Assembly: GCF_011386835.1 (NCBI RefSeq) | Contig: NC_088792.1 | Span: 109,836,421 to 109,900,420 of the forward strand | Reading direction: 5' to 3' | DNA length: 64,000 nucleotides | Origin: Chrysemys picta bellii | Lineage: Eukaryota; Chordata; Testudines; Emydidae | Shown: in pieces, positions 50,618-61,410 of the stretch | Numbering within the stretch: position 1 is the first letter of the stretch | Layout of the letters: every line of letters starts with the position of its first letter | Made by a program: the position numbers and the translations under genes | Notes under the pieces: model-generated | Told to the model about the DNA's origin: nothing | What the model saw: the letters and a program-made list of their open reading frames with translations, nothing else | Databases searched by the model: none

Positions 50618-50636
50618 ATGTCATAATTTATGACAT
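50618..50636. promoter_or_regulatory. 19-bp perfect palindrome upstream of the ST13-like gene
   Basis: ATGTCATAA, a central T, then TTATGACAT. It lies about 220 bp before the start codon. The half-site TGATGTCAT resembles a bZIP/CRE-like site, which is only suggestive. Confidence 0.35.
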
Positions 50637-50701
50637 AACCAGAGCTGTAATAGAGAATGACACCTTCAAAAAACCACCATAGACGTATTTGCAAACTGCA
50701 G

Positions 50702-50708
50702 TATAAAG
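50702..50708 (+). promoter_or_regulatory. Candidate TATA box of the ST13-like gene
   Basis: TATAAAG, about 150 bp before the ATG at 50859. It would place transcription start near 50730-50740. No corresponding element was confirmed in the first copy. Confidence 0.3.
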
Positions 50709-50858
50709 ACCACGTCAGAAGGGAACGTACAAGTCTAGTTTGTTCCTCCAAGTGTAGTCTCACATTGAATTAGTAGTTAAGCAACTGCTACAACTTTTAT
50801 CTTTTCCCTCTGTCCCAACACAGTCTGTGTTGCCCAGCTCCCTTCTGGCCAAGCCACC

Positions 50859-51806
50859 ATGGATCCGAAAAAAATTACTGAACTTCAGGTCTTGGTGGAT
50901 CTCTACTGCCAGGATCCAACTCTTTTGATGGCCAAGCAATTGAGTTTCCTGTGGGACTCTATAGCGAACATGGGAGATACCATATTATGTTCAGTGAAAC
51001 ATGCCTCGGCAGAGAAGATATTCAAGGAGCAAGGGAAACAACCCGAAGCAGCTGAGAGTGAGGAGAGTGACTTGGAAATTGAGGATAATGGTGTTATTGA
51101 ACCAGATTTGGATGATCCCCAAGAAATGGGAGATGAATATTTGGAAATAACAAATGAGATGATAAACCAGGCCAATGAAAAGAGGGAACATGCCTTTGCT
51201 GCTCTGGATGAAGGTAAATTTCAGAAAGCCATTGACTTGTTCACGGATGCTATCAGGCTGAATCCTCACTTCAACCTCTTGTACGTTAACCGAGCCAGTG
51301 CTTTTGTGAAACTACAGAAGCCGAATGCTGCCATTAGAGACTGTGACAGAGCCTGTGAGCTTAACCCCAATTCAGCAGAGTCTTACAAGTGGAGAGGGCA
51401 AGCACACATGCTCCTGGGGCACTGGGAGGAGGCAGCCCAAGACTTTACCTTGGCATGCCAACTGGATTACAATGAAGATACCAATGCCATGCTAAAGAAT
51501 GCACAACCAAGGGCTGATAAGATTGTTAACCATCGGCAAATGTATGAGCGTAAGCGTGAATTAAAGGCACTCCACAAGATGCTGGGAAGAGTAAAATTGG
51601 CCTTGGAAGAGCAAGAGAGAACCCAGAAAGAGGAAAGTACCTGGCAATGGATGATTAGAATCTGGTGGAAGTACTTTGACTTTTTTACAACCATTCTGGA
51701 TCCAAGGATTATAATAGCATGGGTGGATGTGACCTGGAACCCAGATAACATTTACAAATACCAGAACGACCGCAAGTTCATGAAGTTGATTGGCCAGTAT
51801 GACTGA
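50859..51806 (+). CDS. Intact intronless ST13 (Hip)-like protein, 315 aa
   Basis: Likely an Hsc70/Hsp70 co-chaperone-derived cytosolic protein. Residues 1-40 match the Hip N-terminal oligomerisation segment ([10 protein letters not shown]...SIANMGD). Residues 66-93 form the acidic linker ([20 protein letters not shown]). Three TPRs occupy about 107-208, including [14 protein letters not shown] and [19 protein letters not shown], very close to normal ST13. A charged helix follows (216-260). Residues 281-312 match the C-terminal DP/STI1-like domain ([28 protein letters not shown]). The usual GGMP-repeat linker and first DP repeat are absent; an aromatic segment [15 protein letters not shown] (263-277) stands there, so it is about 54 residues shorter than human ST13 (369). 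The start has a near-perfect Kozak context (GCCACCATGG). No introns. AATAAA follows at 51841. Either a functional retrogene or a young pseudogene. Confidence 0.88.
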   Translation: MDPKKITELQVLVDLYCQDPTLLMAKQLSFLWDSIANMGDTILCSVKHASAEKIFKEQGKQPEAAESEESDLEIEDNGVIEPDLDDPQEMGDEYLEITNEMINQANEKREHAFAALDEGKFQKAIDLFTDAIRLNPHFNLLYVNRASAFVKLQKPNAAIRDCDRACELNPNSAESYKWRGQAHMLLGHWEEAAQDFTLACQLDYNEDTNAMLKNAQPRADKIVNHRQMYERKRELKALHKMLGRVKLALEEQERTQKEESTWQWMIRIWWKYFDFFTTILDPRIIIAWVDVTWNPDNIYKYQNDRKFMKLIGQYD

Positions 51807-51840
51807 ACTCTGAGGTCAACCATAAATGGCCTTTTCTTCA

Positions 51841-51846
51841 AATAAA
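51841..51846 (+). terminator. Polyadenylation signal of the ST13-like gene
   Basis: AATAAA 35 bp after the stop codon. The aligned position in the first copy reads AATTAAA (near 46355), so this may be the signal of the ancestral transcript. Confidence 0.6.
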
Positions 51847-52129
51847 TTTAAAGCTTATGGCAAAACATGATTTTTCCTTTGTAATGTCTCTTTAAGGCAT
51901 GGGCTATATATTGTTTTTGTACCAGTATAAGTATTTCACTTAAGGGTGTGATTTTATTTTTAAACCAAACACTTCTATCACTACAACCCCTACCATGGAT
52001 ATAGTAGGCTTGACAGAATTTGATTTTCTTAGAATTTCAATGGATGACATTCATGTTTATTTTTAAGCATTTTTTCTTACTTTAATTTATTTAAATGTTT
52101 GTGGAAATTATGGGGGTCAGACAATAATT

Positions 52130-52390
52130 ACTGACAGACATTGAGATTCAAAAAAGTTAAAGCTTTATTACAATTAACACACTAATTATCTATCACATGT
52201 AAAAAAATACAAAAGGAACCAATTTCTTAAATCACTCTAAATTTAAAGCATTTTTCTTACTTTGCCTATATGTAAATTTCTATGATTATCAATTGACATA
52301 TTTTTTTCATCTCTGTGTGTGCAAGCTGAAATCAATTTTTATCAACACTTATTGATAATAATCTTATCCTTTGAAGACTAAATAGAAAAG
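52130..52390 (+). repeat. Segment duplicated at 55925-56200
   Basis: Shares in order GACAG...AGTCAAAAAA-type, then GCATTTTTCTTACTTTGCCT (52249-52268), GATTATCAAT, and CTTATCCTTTGAAG with 55925-56200. Either an old interspersed element or a local duplication. Confidence 0.6.
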
Positions 52391-53794
52391 TACTTTATAT
52401 TAGTATAGGTTATTCCTTTTCCTGCTTGGGAATAGCTATACTGGTATACAGCACCTTTGCAATTTTCAAAAGTGCACAGCATTGGCCTAATTGTGCTCCC
52501 ATTGAACTCAGTTGAAAAATTTACATTGCCTTCAATGGAAGCAGAGTTATGCCAAGAACTGAGTACCTTTGAAAATCCCATGTTTAACCAATGAAGCATT
52601 CAGTACTCTGCCACAATATTTAATTCAGAAACCAGACATAGGGGGAACAGAGCTTTAATGAGAAGATATCATTTAACATCTTCATATTTGAGAGAAGGCC
52701 CTTTTTTCCCTTTGTTCTCCATCATTGCCACTTAGAATTTTACCAGACTTTCTCCACAACTTTGTAAACAAATCATTTATATTTGGAAACTAAGTTATGT
52801 TTTGGTTCAGTTATATTTCCTAAGTGAATTTCCAGTAGTAAAATCTCCTCTCAGCAAAAACTTCTAAAAGCGATCTTTCTTCAGGGAATTTAACCTTTCC
52901 CCATTAATACCAGTGATGGTTTCAAAATTGCTTATGCCATCAAAAAAAAAATCAATACAAGCCTTTCTTTTGCTTAATATATACAGCAGAAGCATGAGCC
53001 CCTTGTAGAAATTCAGTATATCCAATATCACTTACAAAGTTTTTAACATTTGTCAGAAGTTTCCCATCACTTATCACCTCTGCCCTTCTGTGGAGAGATA
53101 AGTGAAACTAAATCAAATAATGAATAAATGGATTGGCTATCGCCCAACTTTTTACAGAGATTAGGGATACCCTGGTCTTATCCATCACACAATGAAATCC
53201 CATTTCTATAAATGCATTCCACACCAGGTGACAAATAATCCTGGAAGTGAAATTTCAGCAGTAGTTAATTAAACATTTCTAGCAAAATTCAAGAACAAAG
53301 GACAGAGCATCACCCAAGAGAGCATATGAAGAGGTTGCAGAGGAAGTGTGGAAAGCATACATTGTACAGTGGTGGCTCTAGATGCTTCTGTCATTCAAAA
53401 GCACAATAGAGGTTTAGTTGTTCTGTCTTTTCTTTTTAATACAGATAAACATTTCCCAACATTGTAAATAATCTACATTGCAATAAAGATGTGGCTGGAG
53501 GGGGATCTCATCAGTACAAGAAAAGACCAAAGAGAAGGATAACACAGCAACAGCAGCAAAGGTACCAGGGGACAGATTCTGCTACTCTTCCTCACAGAGG
53601 CTTGTGTGATGCAGAGAGTTTAAACTGGATGATTATAATGATTTCTTCTGGCCTTAATATCAATGAATTGCTGAGTACTTAATTGCATGTGATGTGAGGG
53701 CTTACTGAAGTCAGTGGGACTTCTCAAGAAAGTAAATGCTCATCAGTGTGAGTAAGAGGCTGTTCCATAAAGCCCTTAATATATTTTAAAATAA
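52391..53794. other. No gene; foldback remnant at 52485-52575
   Basis: TTGTGCTCCCATTGAACTCA and GCCTTCAATGGAAGCAGAGT (52491-52551) form another TCAATGG foldback. A CR1-like tail remnant lies near 53570-53670 (TTTAAACTGGATGATTATAA, TCTGGCCTTAATATCAATGA). Confidence 0.5.
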
Positions 53795-54503
53795 ATTATG
53801 TAACTCCTGTTTTGTACCAGTGAAGGAATAAAATGGACACAGTGTAGAGTCAAGCACGTGGGTTTATTACACACAGCGTTGGCGGAGTATCACTTTGCTT
53901 ATTAGGCTCAAAGACACTGCCAAACAATAGATTATATAGATTATCCGTGGGCGGAGGGAAGCGGCAGGGTGGGAAGTCCCAAGCCCCTGGATAGGTCTAG
54001 CAGCAAGACAAGATAAGCACAATAAGCCAATAGTCTAAAAGATTACATAATGGCTTCGCCCATGGTTTCAGGTTAACATATAACATACTGTTAGTATACA
54101 GGTGTTTTCTCTCAAACAAGGTATAAAGTGTATAATTATAAAATATATATGCTGGATTCTGATTTGGGGTCCATAGGAATGAGGTAGCTCTTCCGGTTGT
54201 CCAACAGGTACATTCCTGGGGGTTAAAGCAAAAAGAAATTGAAAAGTACATGGCCATAGAAAGTGTTTTCAGGGTGCCCCATTGCGTTCCTAAAAGCTAA
54301 CATTGGCATCTAAGAGCGGGCAGGGATGCATCTGTGGAAGAGAGGATGTCATATCTCATACTGACATGCTTGGGCCTCTCCATGAACTCAAGGTTGGTAC
54401 ATGGGGAGGGTATTAGCTATCTTCTTCCTGCATGAAGAAGTGAACATGGAGTCCGCTTTCAATACTTTGGTATGTCTGTAGCTTCTGATAAGGACACCAA
54501 TTA
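53795..54503 (-). mobile_element. Retrovirus-type LTR (minus), candidate 4-bp TSD
   Basis: On the minus strand, a TATA box TCTATATAAT (53931-53940) is followed after about 65 bp by the polyadenylation signal AATAAA (53863-53868) and a U5 of about 64 bp ending ...GGAGTTACA (53799). If the 5' end is TGGTGTCCTTATC at 54499, the LTR is 701 bp and is flanked by ATTA at 53795-53798 and 54500-54503. A 4-bp duplication fits gammaretrovirus-like (class I) elements but is short enough to be chance. No internal viral genes adjoin it, so it would be a solo LTR. Confidence 0.65.
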
Positions 54504-55924
54504 CCTCTCCCCATCTGGAGTTTTGCTGACCATGCTTATCTTAGTTAGTAAAAAGCAAGGTTGTCTCTTGTTTGTTCAGATTCTTTTAGCCAATATCGTT
54601 CACGGTAGGCCCCCAACTCAAACCAAGCTTTGGATTTTGGGCCTATGTGGAAAGCTGCTGACAGGGCCTGTGGTCAGGGTTTTACAAACACAGCGAATGG
54701 ATTTTGGCCCTTCAACCAGTGAGTGATGCAGCCAGAGCTCACCATATTTTTGTACAAGCAGCTAAAGCACTTTTGCAACTTATTTGGGAAAAGGAAATGG
54801 AGAGGGATGGACAGACTTTCTGAGACTAAGAGTAAGAAGTCTAAGGAGTATTTATCATGAATGTGGAACAGTTTTATAGAAAAGTGTGAGAAACATTTTA
54901 CAATGTAATTGATTTGTGGGAGAATGAGCACTGTGTCTTTAAATCTGCAGCAATAAGCCAGGCAGAAAGGAGGCTGGGGAAGTTTATAGGCAGAAAATGT
55001 TCCATGAACCAGGGAGTCAGAATACATTAGGATAATGCTGGTTCCTTATTTTAATAATGTTTCTTCTAGGTGTAGAAAAAAAAACAACTCTGTGATTCTT
55101 ACCATTGTCATATGACAATTCCCAGGGTAATTCATTACCAAAGAATTTATTACGTCCCATTATAGTCTATGCATTGACTTTCCAGATGAACTGTTTCTTC
55201 AGATTTGCTGCTGAGAGAACTTTCTGAATGCAGTCAGCGTGCTCTGGTGTAGGACTGCAGCCCCATTAGATTTCTTTGTGATGCTGGCTGCTTTTTGGGA
55301 AACATTGTGTCCCTACCAAAATTTCAGGTGAGCTACGTAGCCGTGTAGCTATGATCCATCTGACTAGCAGGCAAGGATTCAGTTTGATTCCCCTGAATCT
55401 CTGCTGGACTGCAGGATCTGGTCCAAGTTCTTTGAAGTACCAGCAAACAATACTTCAGAACCCTGCTAAAATTTCATTTTATACTTCAGTCTCAGAATAG
55501 AGTTCAACAATTCCGGTATAATGGAACCCTGCTGTTCTGTGCTCATGCATATTGGTCCCCTTTTAGAGCTCTGGTTCATGCTAATATATGTAATCTGTGT
55601 CATTACAGAAACAGTGTAGCAAGCAGAAAAGCGAGAAAGACTGGAGAATGGACTGAGCCCCAGAACTCATATCTAAGATCTAAGGCGTTTTCTGTGGGAG
55701 GGACAGCTAAGGTTGTGTATCAGAGAAAAGAGGAATTCCATTGGTTTTAATTGTGTTATTTTGGCTTGAGAGTTTGGTGAGCTTTATTTTTAAAACCGAC
55801 TTTCATGCCAGCTGGATTTTCTCAAAGACGTCACTACAACTTTGCCTAAAACCACTTGAACTGCATAAGGCTAGAAGTGAAAACATTACCATATAGTTAG
55901 GCTTGGTTGAGGAGTCAAACAATT
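54504..55924. other. No gene
   Basis: No recognisable coding or repeat on either strand. Confidence 0.45.
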
Positions 55925-56200
55925 TTTTTAGTGACAGTAGAGAGAGTCAAAAAAATTAATTTTATAACTGATAAAAACACAAATTTTATAACTGATAAAT
56001 ACCACATGTCAAAATATAAAAAAGTAAACATCCTGAAATCAAAGTCAGTTTTGAAGCAGCATTTTTCTTATTTTGCCTATCTGTACATTTCACTGATTAT
56101 CAATGGAATTATTTTGTCATTGGGTATTTGGTGTATGGTGAAATCGATGTTTACTGACATTTACTGCTAAGATCTAATCCTTCAAAGCCTACATATTGTG
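55925..56200 (+). repeat. Second copy of the 52130-52390 segment
   Basis: Contains GCATTTTTCTTATTTTGCCT (56060-56079) and GATTATCAAT in the same order. A short internal tandem duplication of AATTTTATAACTGATAAA (55958-55975 and 55982-55999) is found only here. Confidence 0.6.
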
Positions 56201-57035
56201 CTCAGCTTAAGCATCTCAATTTTTTATTGACTTCAACCATGCAACAATACAAATGGAATTTGTTAATCTCTTGATTAAATATCAGAGAGATTACTACAGC
56301 ACTATACAGAATACAGAAAGAATAGATACACCAAGGTGGTAATGTAAGGTAAAGAGCTGGTCTCTATCTCGCTTTCCCCTGTAACTGCTGGGATGTCAGT
56401 AGTTTGCACTGCCCAACCTAATTTTTCAAGCCCTCCGTCTTATATAGAGTATGAGACCAACCCCCCCATCCTCCTTTCTGGAGGGAAAATCCTTTCCCAC
56501 AATTAATTTCACTATATGTTCTGTTTTGACATTTTCATTTTACCTAATTACTTATGGGATTTCTTTTATGGTATCTTTAGGTTACATGATTAATAAGATA
56601 AAGGGAATTCTAATCTGATCATTATTACTGAGAGCTATACCCACTGGCAGTTCTTTCTGAGTTAAAAATTACAGAAAATGTTTGCAATAACAAGTACCTC
56701 TTATCAATCACCCAGTCTTGTTTAAACCATACTTCTGTAAACAGCTTTTTATCAGTTTAAGGGATCTTTTCCCTAGACATTTATTTTCCCACAGACTTGG
56801 AAGCACCTGTCATAATGAAGTGCAGCCAAATACTTGATCACATGAAGTTCCTGAAAACAGGTCACTCACAGGTCAAGAACCAACACTCTGATCCTTAGAA
56901 TTCAGACACACTCTTTGCTAATACTGTAAAAGATTCTGGGGGAATAATTAATATGGAAATAAATTTAGTATACAAGAAAAAGAGGAATAAGAGAGTAATA
57001 TTTACTATCAGGTAATAACAGAATAAATAAAACAG
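56201..57035. other. No gene
   Basis: No recognisable coding or repeat. Confidence 0.45.
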
Positions 57036-57039
57036 TTTC

Positions 57040-57391
57040 GTGTTCTGTAACTCTTGTTCTTCAAGATGTGTTGTACATGTCCATTCCACTTCAGGTTTGT
57101 GTAGGCCCAGCACACAGTTGTAGGAGGTATTTTTCTCAGCAGTACCTGTCGGGGCAGCACATGCGCCTTCTGCTGCCTTGCACCAGTGCATGCAGGTAAA
57201 AAGGACAGAGCCACCCCCAAACCTCCTCAGTTCCTTGTTATTGGATATCCTCCAATCAAAAGGGGAAGGAGAGTGAATTGCAAAAATGGACATGTGCAAC
57301 ATCTTAAAGAATGACAGTTACAGAACAAGGACAGCGTAGTAACTGGTCTTTTTTAATTCAAGTGATTGCACATGTCCATTCCACTTTAGGT
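57040..57391. repeat. Complementary repeats at the DIRS 3' end
   Basis: Arm A 57041-57085 (TGTTCTGTAACTC, ACATGTCCATTCC) is inverted at 57282-57327 (AATGGACATGTGC, GTTACAGAACA) and appears again in direct orientation at 57349-57391 (TTGCACATGTCCATTCCACT). Such mixed inverted and direct repeats fit the DIRS terminal/internal complementary regions used for circularisation. Confidence 0.65.
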
Positions 57392-57712
57392 GACTCATAA
57401 GTAGTTCAATATAGAAGTGGGATTGGAGTCTATCTGAATAAATATGGAAGGACCTCACATCCAAATTCGGCATCATCTCTAGATAGTTGAGAGATGGCAT
57501 AATGAGAGGCAAAGGTATGGATACAAGACCAAGTTGCTACTTTACAAATGTCCAGAATAAGCACTTGAGCTAGAAAGCTGCAGAGGTTGCATGAAATCTG
57601 GTTGAATATGCTAGCACCTTACTCGGTGGTGTTACATTAGCCAAATTATAGCAAAAACAAATACAAGAGGCAATCCATAAGGATATCCTTTGAGAATTAA
57701 CTGGAAGGCCCT

Positions 57713-57994
57713 TCATTCTGTCTGCAGTTGCCATGAACAACTGTGAACGTGACCTAAATGGTTTAGTCCATCCAGGTAAAAAGCTAACGCCCTCCTAACA
57801 TCTAAAGTGTGGAGTGTCTCCTTATCCCTATTACTATGAGGCTTAAGGAAGAAAGTTAGTAAATGGATAGCCTGATTGATGTGAAAGTGAGACACCACTT
57901 TGGTGAGAAATGTTGGATCAGGGCATAGATATACCTTTTCCTTGTAGAAGACCATATACCGAGGTTCAGAAACTAGAGCTCGTAATTCACCCAC
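57713..57994 (-). pseudogene. DIRS tyrosine-recombinase fragment
   Basis: The minus strand reads RALVSEPRYMVFYKEKVYLC, FLTKVVSHFHINQAI and LHTLDVRRALAFYLDGLNH, matching the N-terminal part of DIRS tyrosine recombinases. In intact elements this enzyme integrates a circular DNA intermediate. The catalytic R-H-R-Y part is not in this frame. The first Met is not a real start. Confidence 0.75.
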
Positions 57995-58548
57995 TCTCCT
58001 GCAGGGACCAGATGGAGAATCTCTTCCACTTTTCCAGGTAAGAACACAGAGTAGAAGGTTTCCAACTATTTAAAAACACATCTTGAACCTCCTATAAACA
58101 AACCTCCTCCTAACAAGTCAGCCATGGAGCATCTAAGCATCAGATGGAAGGCCTGCAGGTTGGGATGGAGTAGACAACAGTGGTCCTGAGAGATGAGGTC
58201 TGGGTCCAGTGGCAGTGTCAATAGAGCTCTGTCTGAGAGCATCCTCAGAGCAGAAAACCAATGTTGCCAACACCACGCTGGAGCTATTAATATGACTCAA
58301 GCATGGTCCTGCCTGATTTTCAACAACATTCTGGGTAGGAATGGGACTGGAGGAAGTATGTACAGAAGCTTTTCTGTCCCGGGCAACAGAAAAGCATCTG
58401 TCAGAGACCTTGGGCTGTGACCTGCTCAGGAACAAAAGCTAGGACACTTCCTGTTGATCTGTGTTGCAAAAAAGTTCATATAGCTAGTCCCCCACCTGGC
58501 AACGTTTAGGTGGGGAGACCACTTGTGGTGACTGGTGAAAGGGCTGCT

Positions 58549-58836
58549 CTACCAGTCTGCCAGATTGTTCTGCACACCTAGAAGGTGAGAAGCTTGGAGG
58601 TGGATTGAGTTGGTGACACAATAGTCCCACAGCTTCATTGCCTCCTGGCACAGCAAAGTTGACAAGGATTCTCCTTGCCTATTCACATAGAACATGGCCA
58701 TTGTAATTACAAGCAGATTTCTTCCCTTGATATGGGGAAGGAAGACTTGACAAGCTAGCCAGATGGCCCTTAATTCTCTGTCATTTATGTATAGAGTAAA
58801 CCTGGCATCTGCAGGGATCCCAGGTGAGATCTCCAA
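58549..58836 (-). pseudogene. DIRS RNase H fragment
   Basis: The translation has INDRELRAIWLACQVFLPHI, YVNRQGESLSTLLCQEAMKL and LQASHLLGVQNNLADW, the DIRS-type RNase H with the final conserved Asp. In the TDN motif region the sequence is degraded to TMAMFYVN, so the catalytic acid there is lost. RNase H removes the RNA template during reverse transcription. Confidence 0.8.
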
Positions 58837-59006
58837 CCTAGGGCAGATGCACCTGTGAATAGGATGAAATCTGGTTGAGAATCAGCAAATGGAACTCCCA
58901 CACAGATATTTGCAGGGCCTGTCCATCAGTCTGGAGAGGCCAAGGCTTGTGCAGGTACCTGAACTGACATGTCTAGAGGATGATGTATGTATGTATATAT
59001 ATATAC

Positions 59007-59103
59007 AAAGGGTGGCTAGCATCGATATACACACTTATATATATATCGATATACACCTGGGATATATATATAAAAGTGTGTATATCGATGCTAGCCACCC
59101 TTT
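59007..59103. repeat. Long perfect hairpin inside the DIRS remnant
   Basis: Arms 59007-59036 and 59074-59103 are perfectly complementary for 30 bp (AAAGGGTGGCTAGCATCGAT against ATCGATGCTAGCCACCCTTT). After a 2-nt bulge (59072-59073) the stem continues for 11 more bp of AT (59037-59047 with 59061-59071), leaving a 13-nt loop. Lies between the RT and RNase H remnants. Confidence 0.95.
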
Positions 59104-59135
59104 CAGTTTCCTGAGATGGAGCCTGGCATGCTAAA

Positions 59136-59700
59136 CTACATCAGTGAATGAGACCATATGTCTTCAAAGCCTGAGGCAATTTCAAACTGTAGTGGTAGGA
59201 TGGGCCTCGGATCCAAAGCAGTGGCCAGCATTATCTGGTATCTTAGCTGTGGAAGGAAGGCTTTGGTTTCTATACAATCCAAGAGAACTCCAATAAACAC
59301 TATATTTTGTACAGGTGACAGAATTGACTTCTCAGTGTTGATGAGCAACCCCCGGCATCGAAGGCGGACTAGGTGACCAACAGGCTGGACAGCACCTGAG
59401 GCTAGGACCTGCCTTTGAGCAACCAGTCATCCCAGTAAGGAAACACTTGAACTCCTGAGATCTCAGCAATGCTGCCACCACTGCCACACACTTTGTAAAC
59501 TCATGTCGGAATATGGATAGGCCAAATGGCAATACTACAAACTGGTAGTGGGATTTTTAAATCTGATAAATTTCCTGTGGCTCTGATGTATTGCCACATG
59601 AAAATATGCATCTTTTAAGTTAATGGCACTATACCACAGTTTCCAGAGAGAAGATAATGAAAGCCAAGGTGACCATTCAAAACTTTATTTTCTTCAGGTA
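59136..59700 (-). pseudogene. DIRS reverse-transcriptase remnant
   Basis: Two minus-strand frames carry consecutive pieces of one RT: MPFGLSIFRHEFTKCVAVVA (from 59532), and LINTEKSILSPVQNIVFIGV (from 59348). The YLDDW-type catalytic core between them is degraded (FLTGMTGCSK). A frameshift separates the two frames near 59340. Confidence 0.78.
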
Positions 59701-60178
59701 TTTGTTCATCTTTTTCCAGTCTAAAATAGATCTGAAAGACCATCTTTTGCTTTTGGGATTGGGAAGTACTGAGAATAAAACCCCTTCCCTCTGAGAAACA
59801 GAGGAGCTTCCTCTATGGGTCCCACTTAGAGGAGAGATTGCACCTCCCAAAGGAGAACAACCTCATGAGACTGGTCCCTGAAAAGAAATGAGGAAGGGAG
59901 AATAGAAATTAACTGAATGTTGTATCCCAATTCCACTGTGCTTAAGACCCACTGATCTGTAGTGATGCAGGACCAAGGATTTAGGTAATGGGACAGCAGG
60001 TTGGCAAACAGTGGGGTAAGAGAGTCTGGCACTCTGGAAAGTGATAGACTGTCTTGAACAAACACATTAAAATGTTTGCTTAGAACTCCCAGGCTGTCTA
60101 GATGAACTTGAAAGCTGCTGCAAAAGAAGTGGGGGGAGGGGCCAGATGATCTTCTCCTATAATTTCTGCTTTTTTTTC

Positions 60179-60403
60179 CTAGCTAGGTACTGGGGATGAG
60201 GTATGAAAGCTGAAGAATGGCTTCCTCTTTGGGACAGGTGTGTAAGTTCCCAAAGATTTGAATGTCACTCTAGAGTCCTTCAGGCTATCCAGCTTGTCAT
60301 CTGTCTGCACAGAAATGAGTGACAGACACTCAAAGGGCAGGTCCTGTATAGCCTTTGGACCTCTTGAGGGAGATCTGATGACTGTAGCCACAAACATCTG
60401 CAC
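60179..60403 (-). pseudogene. DIRS gag/RT-linker fragment
   Basis: The translation contains IQDLPFECLSLISVQTDDKL and DSLKDSRVTFKSLGTYTPVP, a block I recognise upstream of the RT in turtle DIRS elements. Function is structural/unknown. Confidence 0.65.
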
Positions 60404-61176
60404 ATTGTAATAGATGATGCCATGACCCTAGCTGCAGAATCTGCAATGTCCACATTCACTTGGAGTGAGGTCCTGCCACTAATTTATCCTTATCCACCAA
60501 TGACAAATTCCTGTCTCACCTTCTTTGCGAATGGTAGGGGCTGAAAGGGGAATGGTGCCATATGTGATGTGGCTGCAAATCAGAGAAGCTGATCTCTGAG
60601 TCCAAAGATGAATCCACCTCCTCCAACCAAGGGAGCACTCATGCCCTTAGTGCCGGGTGTTGGGAGCCTGGAAAAATGGATACTGGTGAAATCCTGACTG
60701 ACTTCTCTGTGGACGATACTGCTCATAGGAGCATGTGAGAGAGTTAGGGTGACGTGGGAGAGTGGACTGCCCCCAGAACCACATGCTGGGACACCACCGG
60801 TAAAGAAACAGTAGCCACCATTCCTGGGCATGAATACTTTTGGATTGCGGGCAAAACCGGCAACAGTTCCTGGGCTGCAGCACAAGCCTTCAGAGTAGAT
60901 GCTACAGGAGTACACTCTTACTGGTTAGACATTCAGGTAGGAACTGATGAAGTAGATGGAACCACTTCAGTAGCCAGTCTCAATGAGGCTGGGGCTGGCA
61001 CCTCTCCTGAACTGATGACTGCCTTGTAGAGTGCCTCAGCCGGGAGTGCACTCCATTGGCTTTGTTCTTGCTGGACTTTGGTGCTGAGGACCTCAATTTC
61101 TCAGATAACATGTCCTTGGATACGTGTTTTCTGGTGCCTCTTCCTCGGTACCAGGGAGGATGATCAGCCCCGAGGC

Positions 61177-61410
61177 TCAGTCAAAACAGGAGAAGCATTT
61201 CTGATGGATGCACATGTGCTTGTTACCTGCTCCAAAAGGGAAAACTCTAAAGGGTGACTGCAGACCTGCCTCCATCAGCAGAAACATAAGCCTGGCATTC
61301 CTGTCTTTCTTGGTTCTAGACTTAAAGTCTCTGTACATTTGAAACTGATCACTGATGTAAGTCTCCTCGAGACACTTCAGGCAACTGGAGTGTAGGTCAC
61401 TCACTGGCAT
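61177..61410 (-). pseudogene. DIRS gag-like fragment
   Basis: SDLHSSCLKCLEETYISDQF and FKSRTKKDRNARLMFLLMEA resemble the zinc-binding Cys/His region and basic helix near the N-terminus of the DIRS gag-like protein. Some cysteines are missing. Confidence 0.6.

Noticed and set aside
60754..61029. 91-codon plus-strand frame
   Set aside because: Antisense shadow of the DIRS gag-like region.
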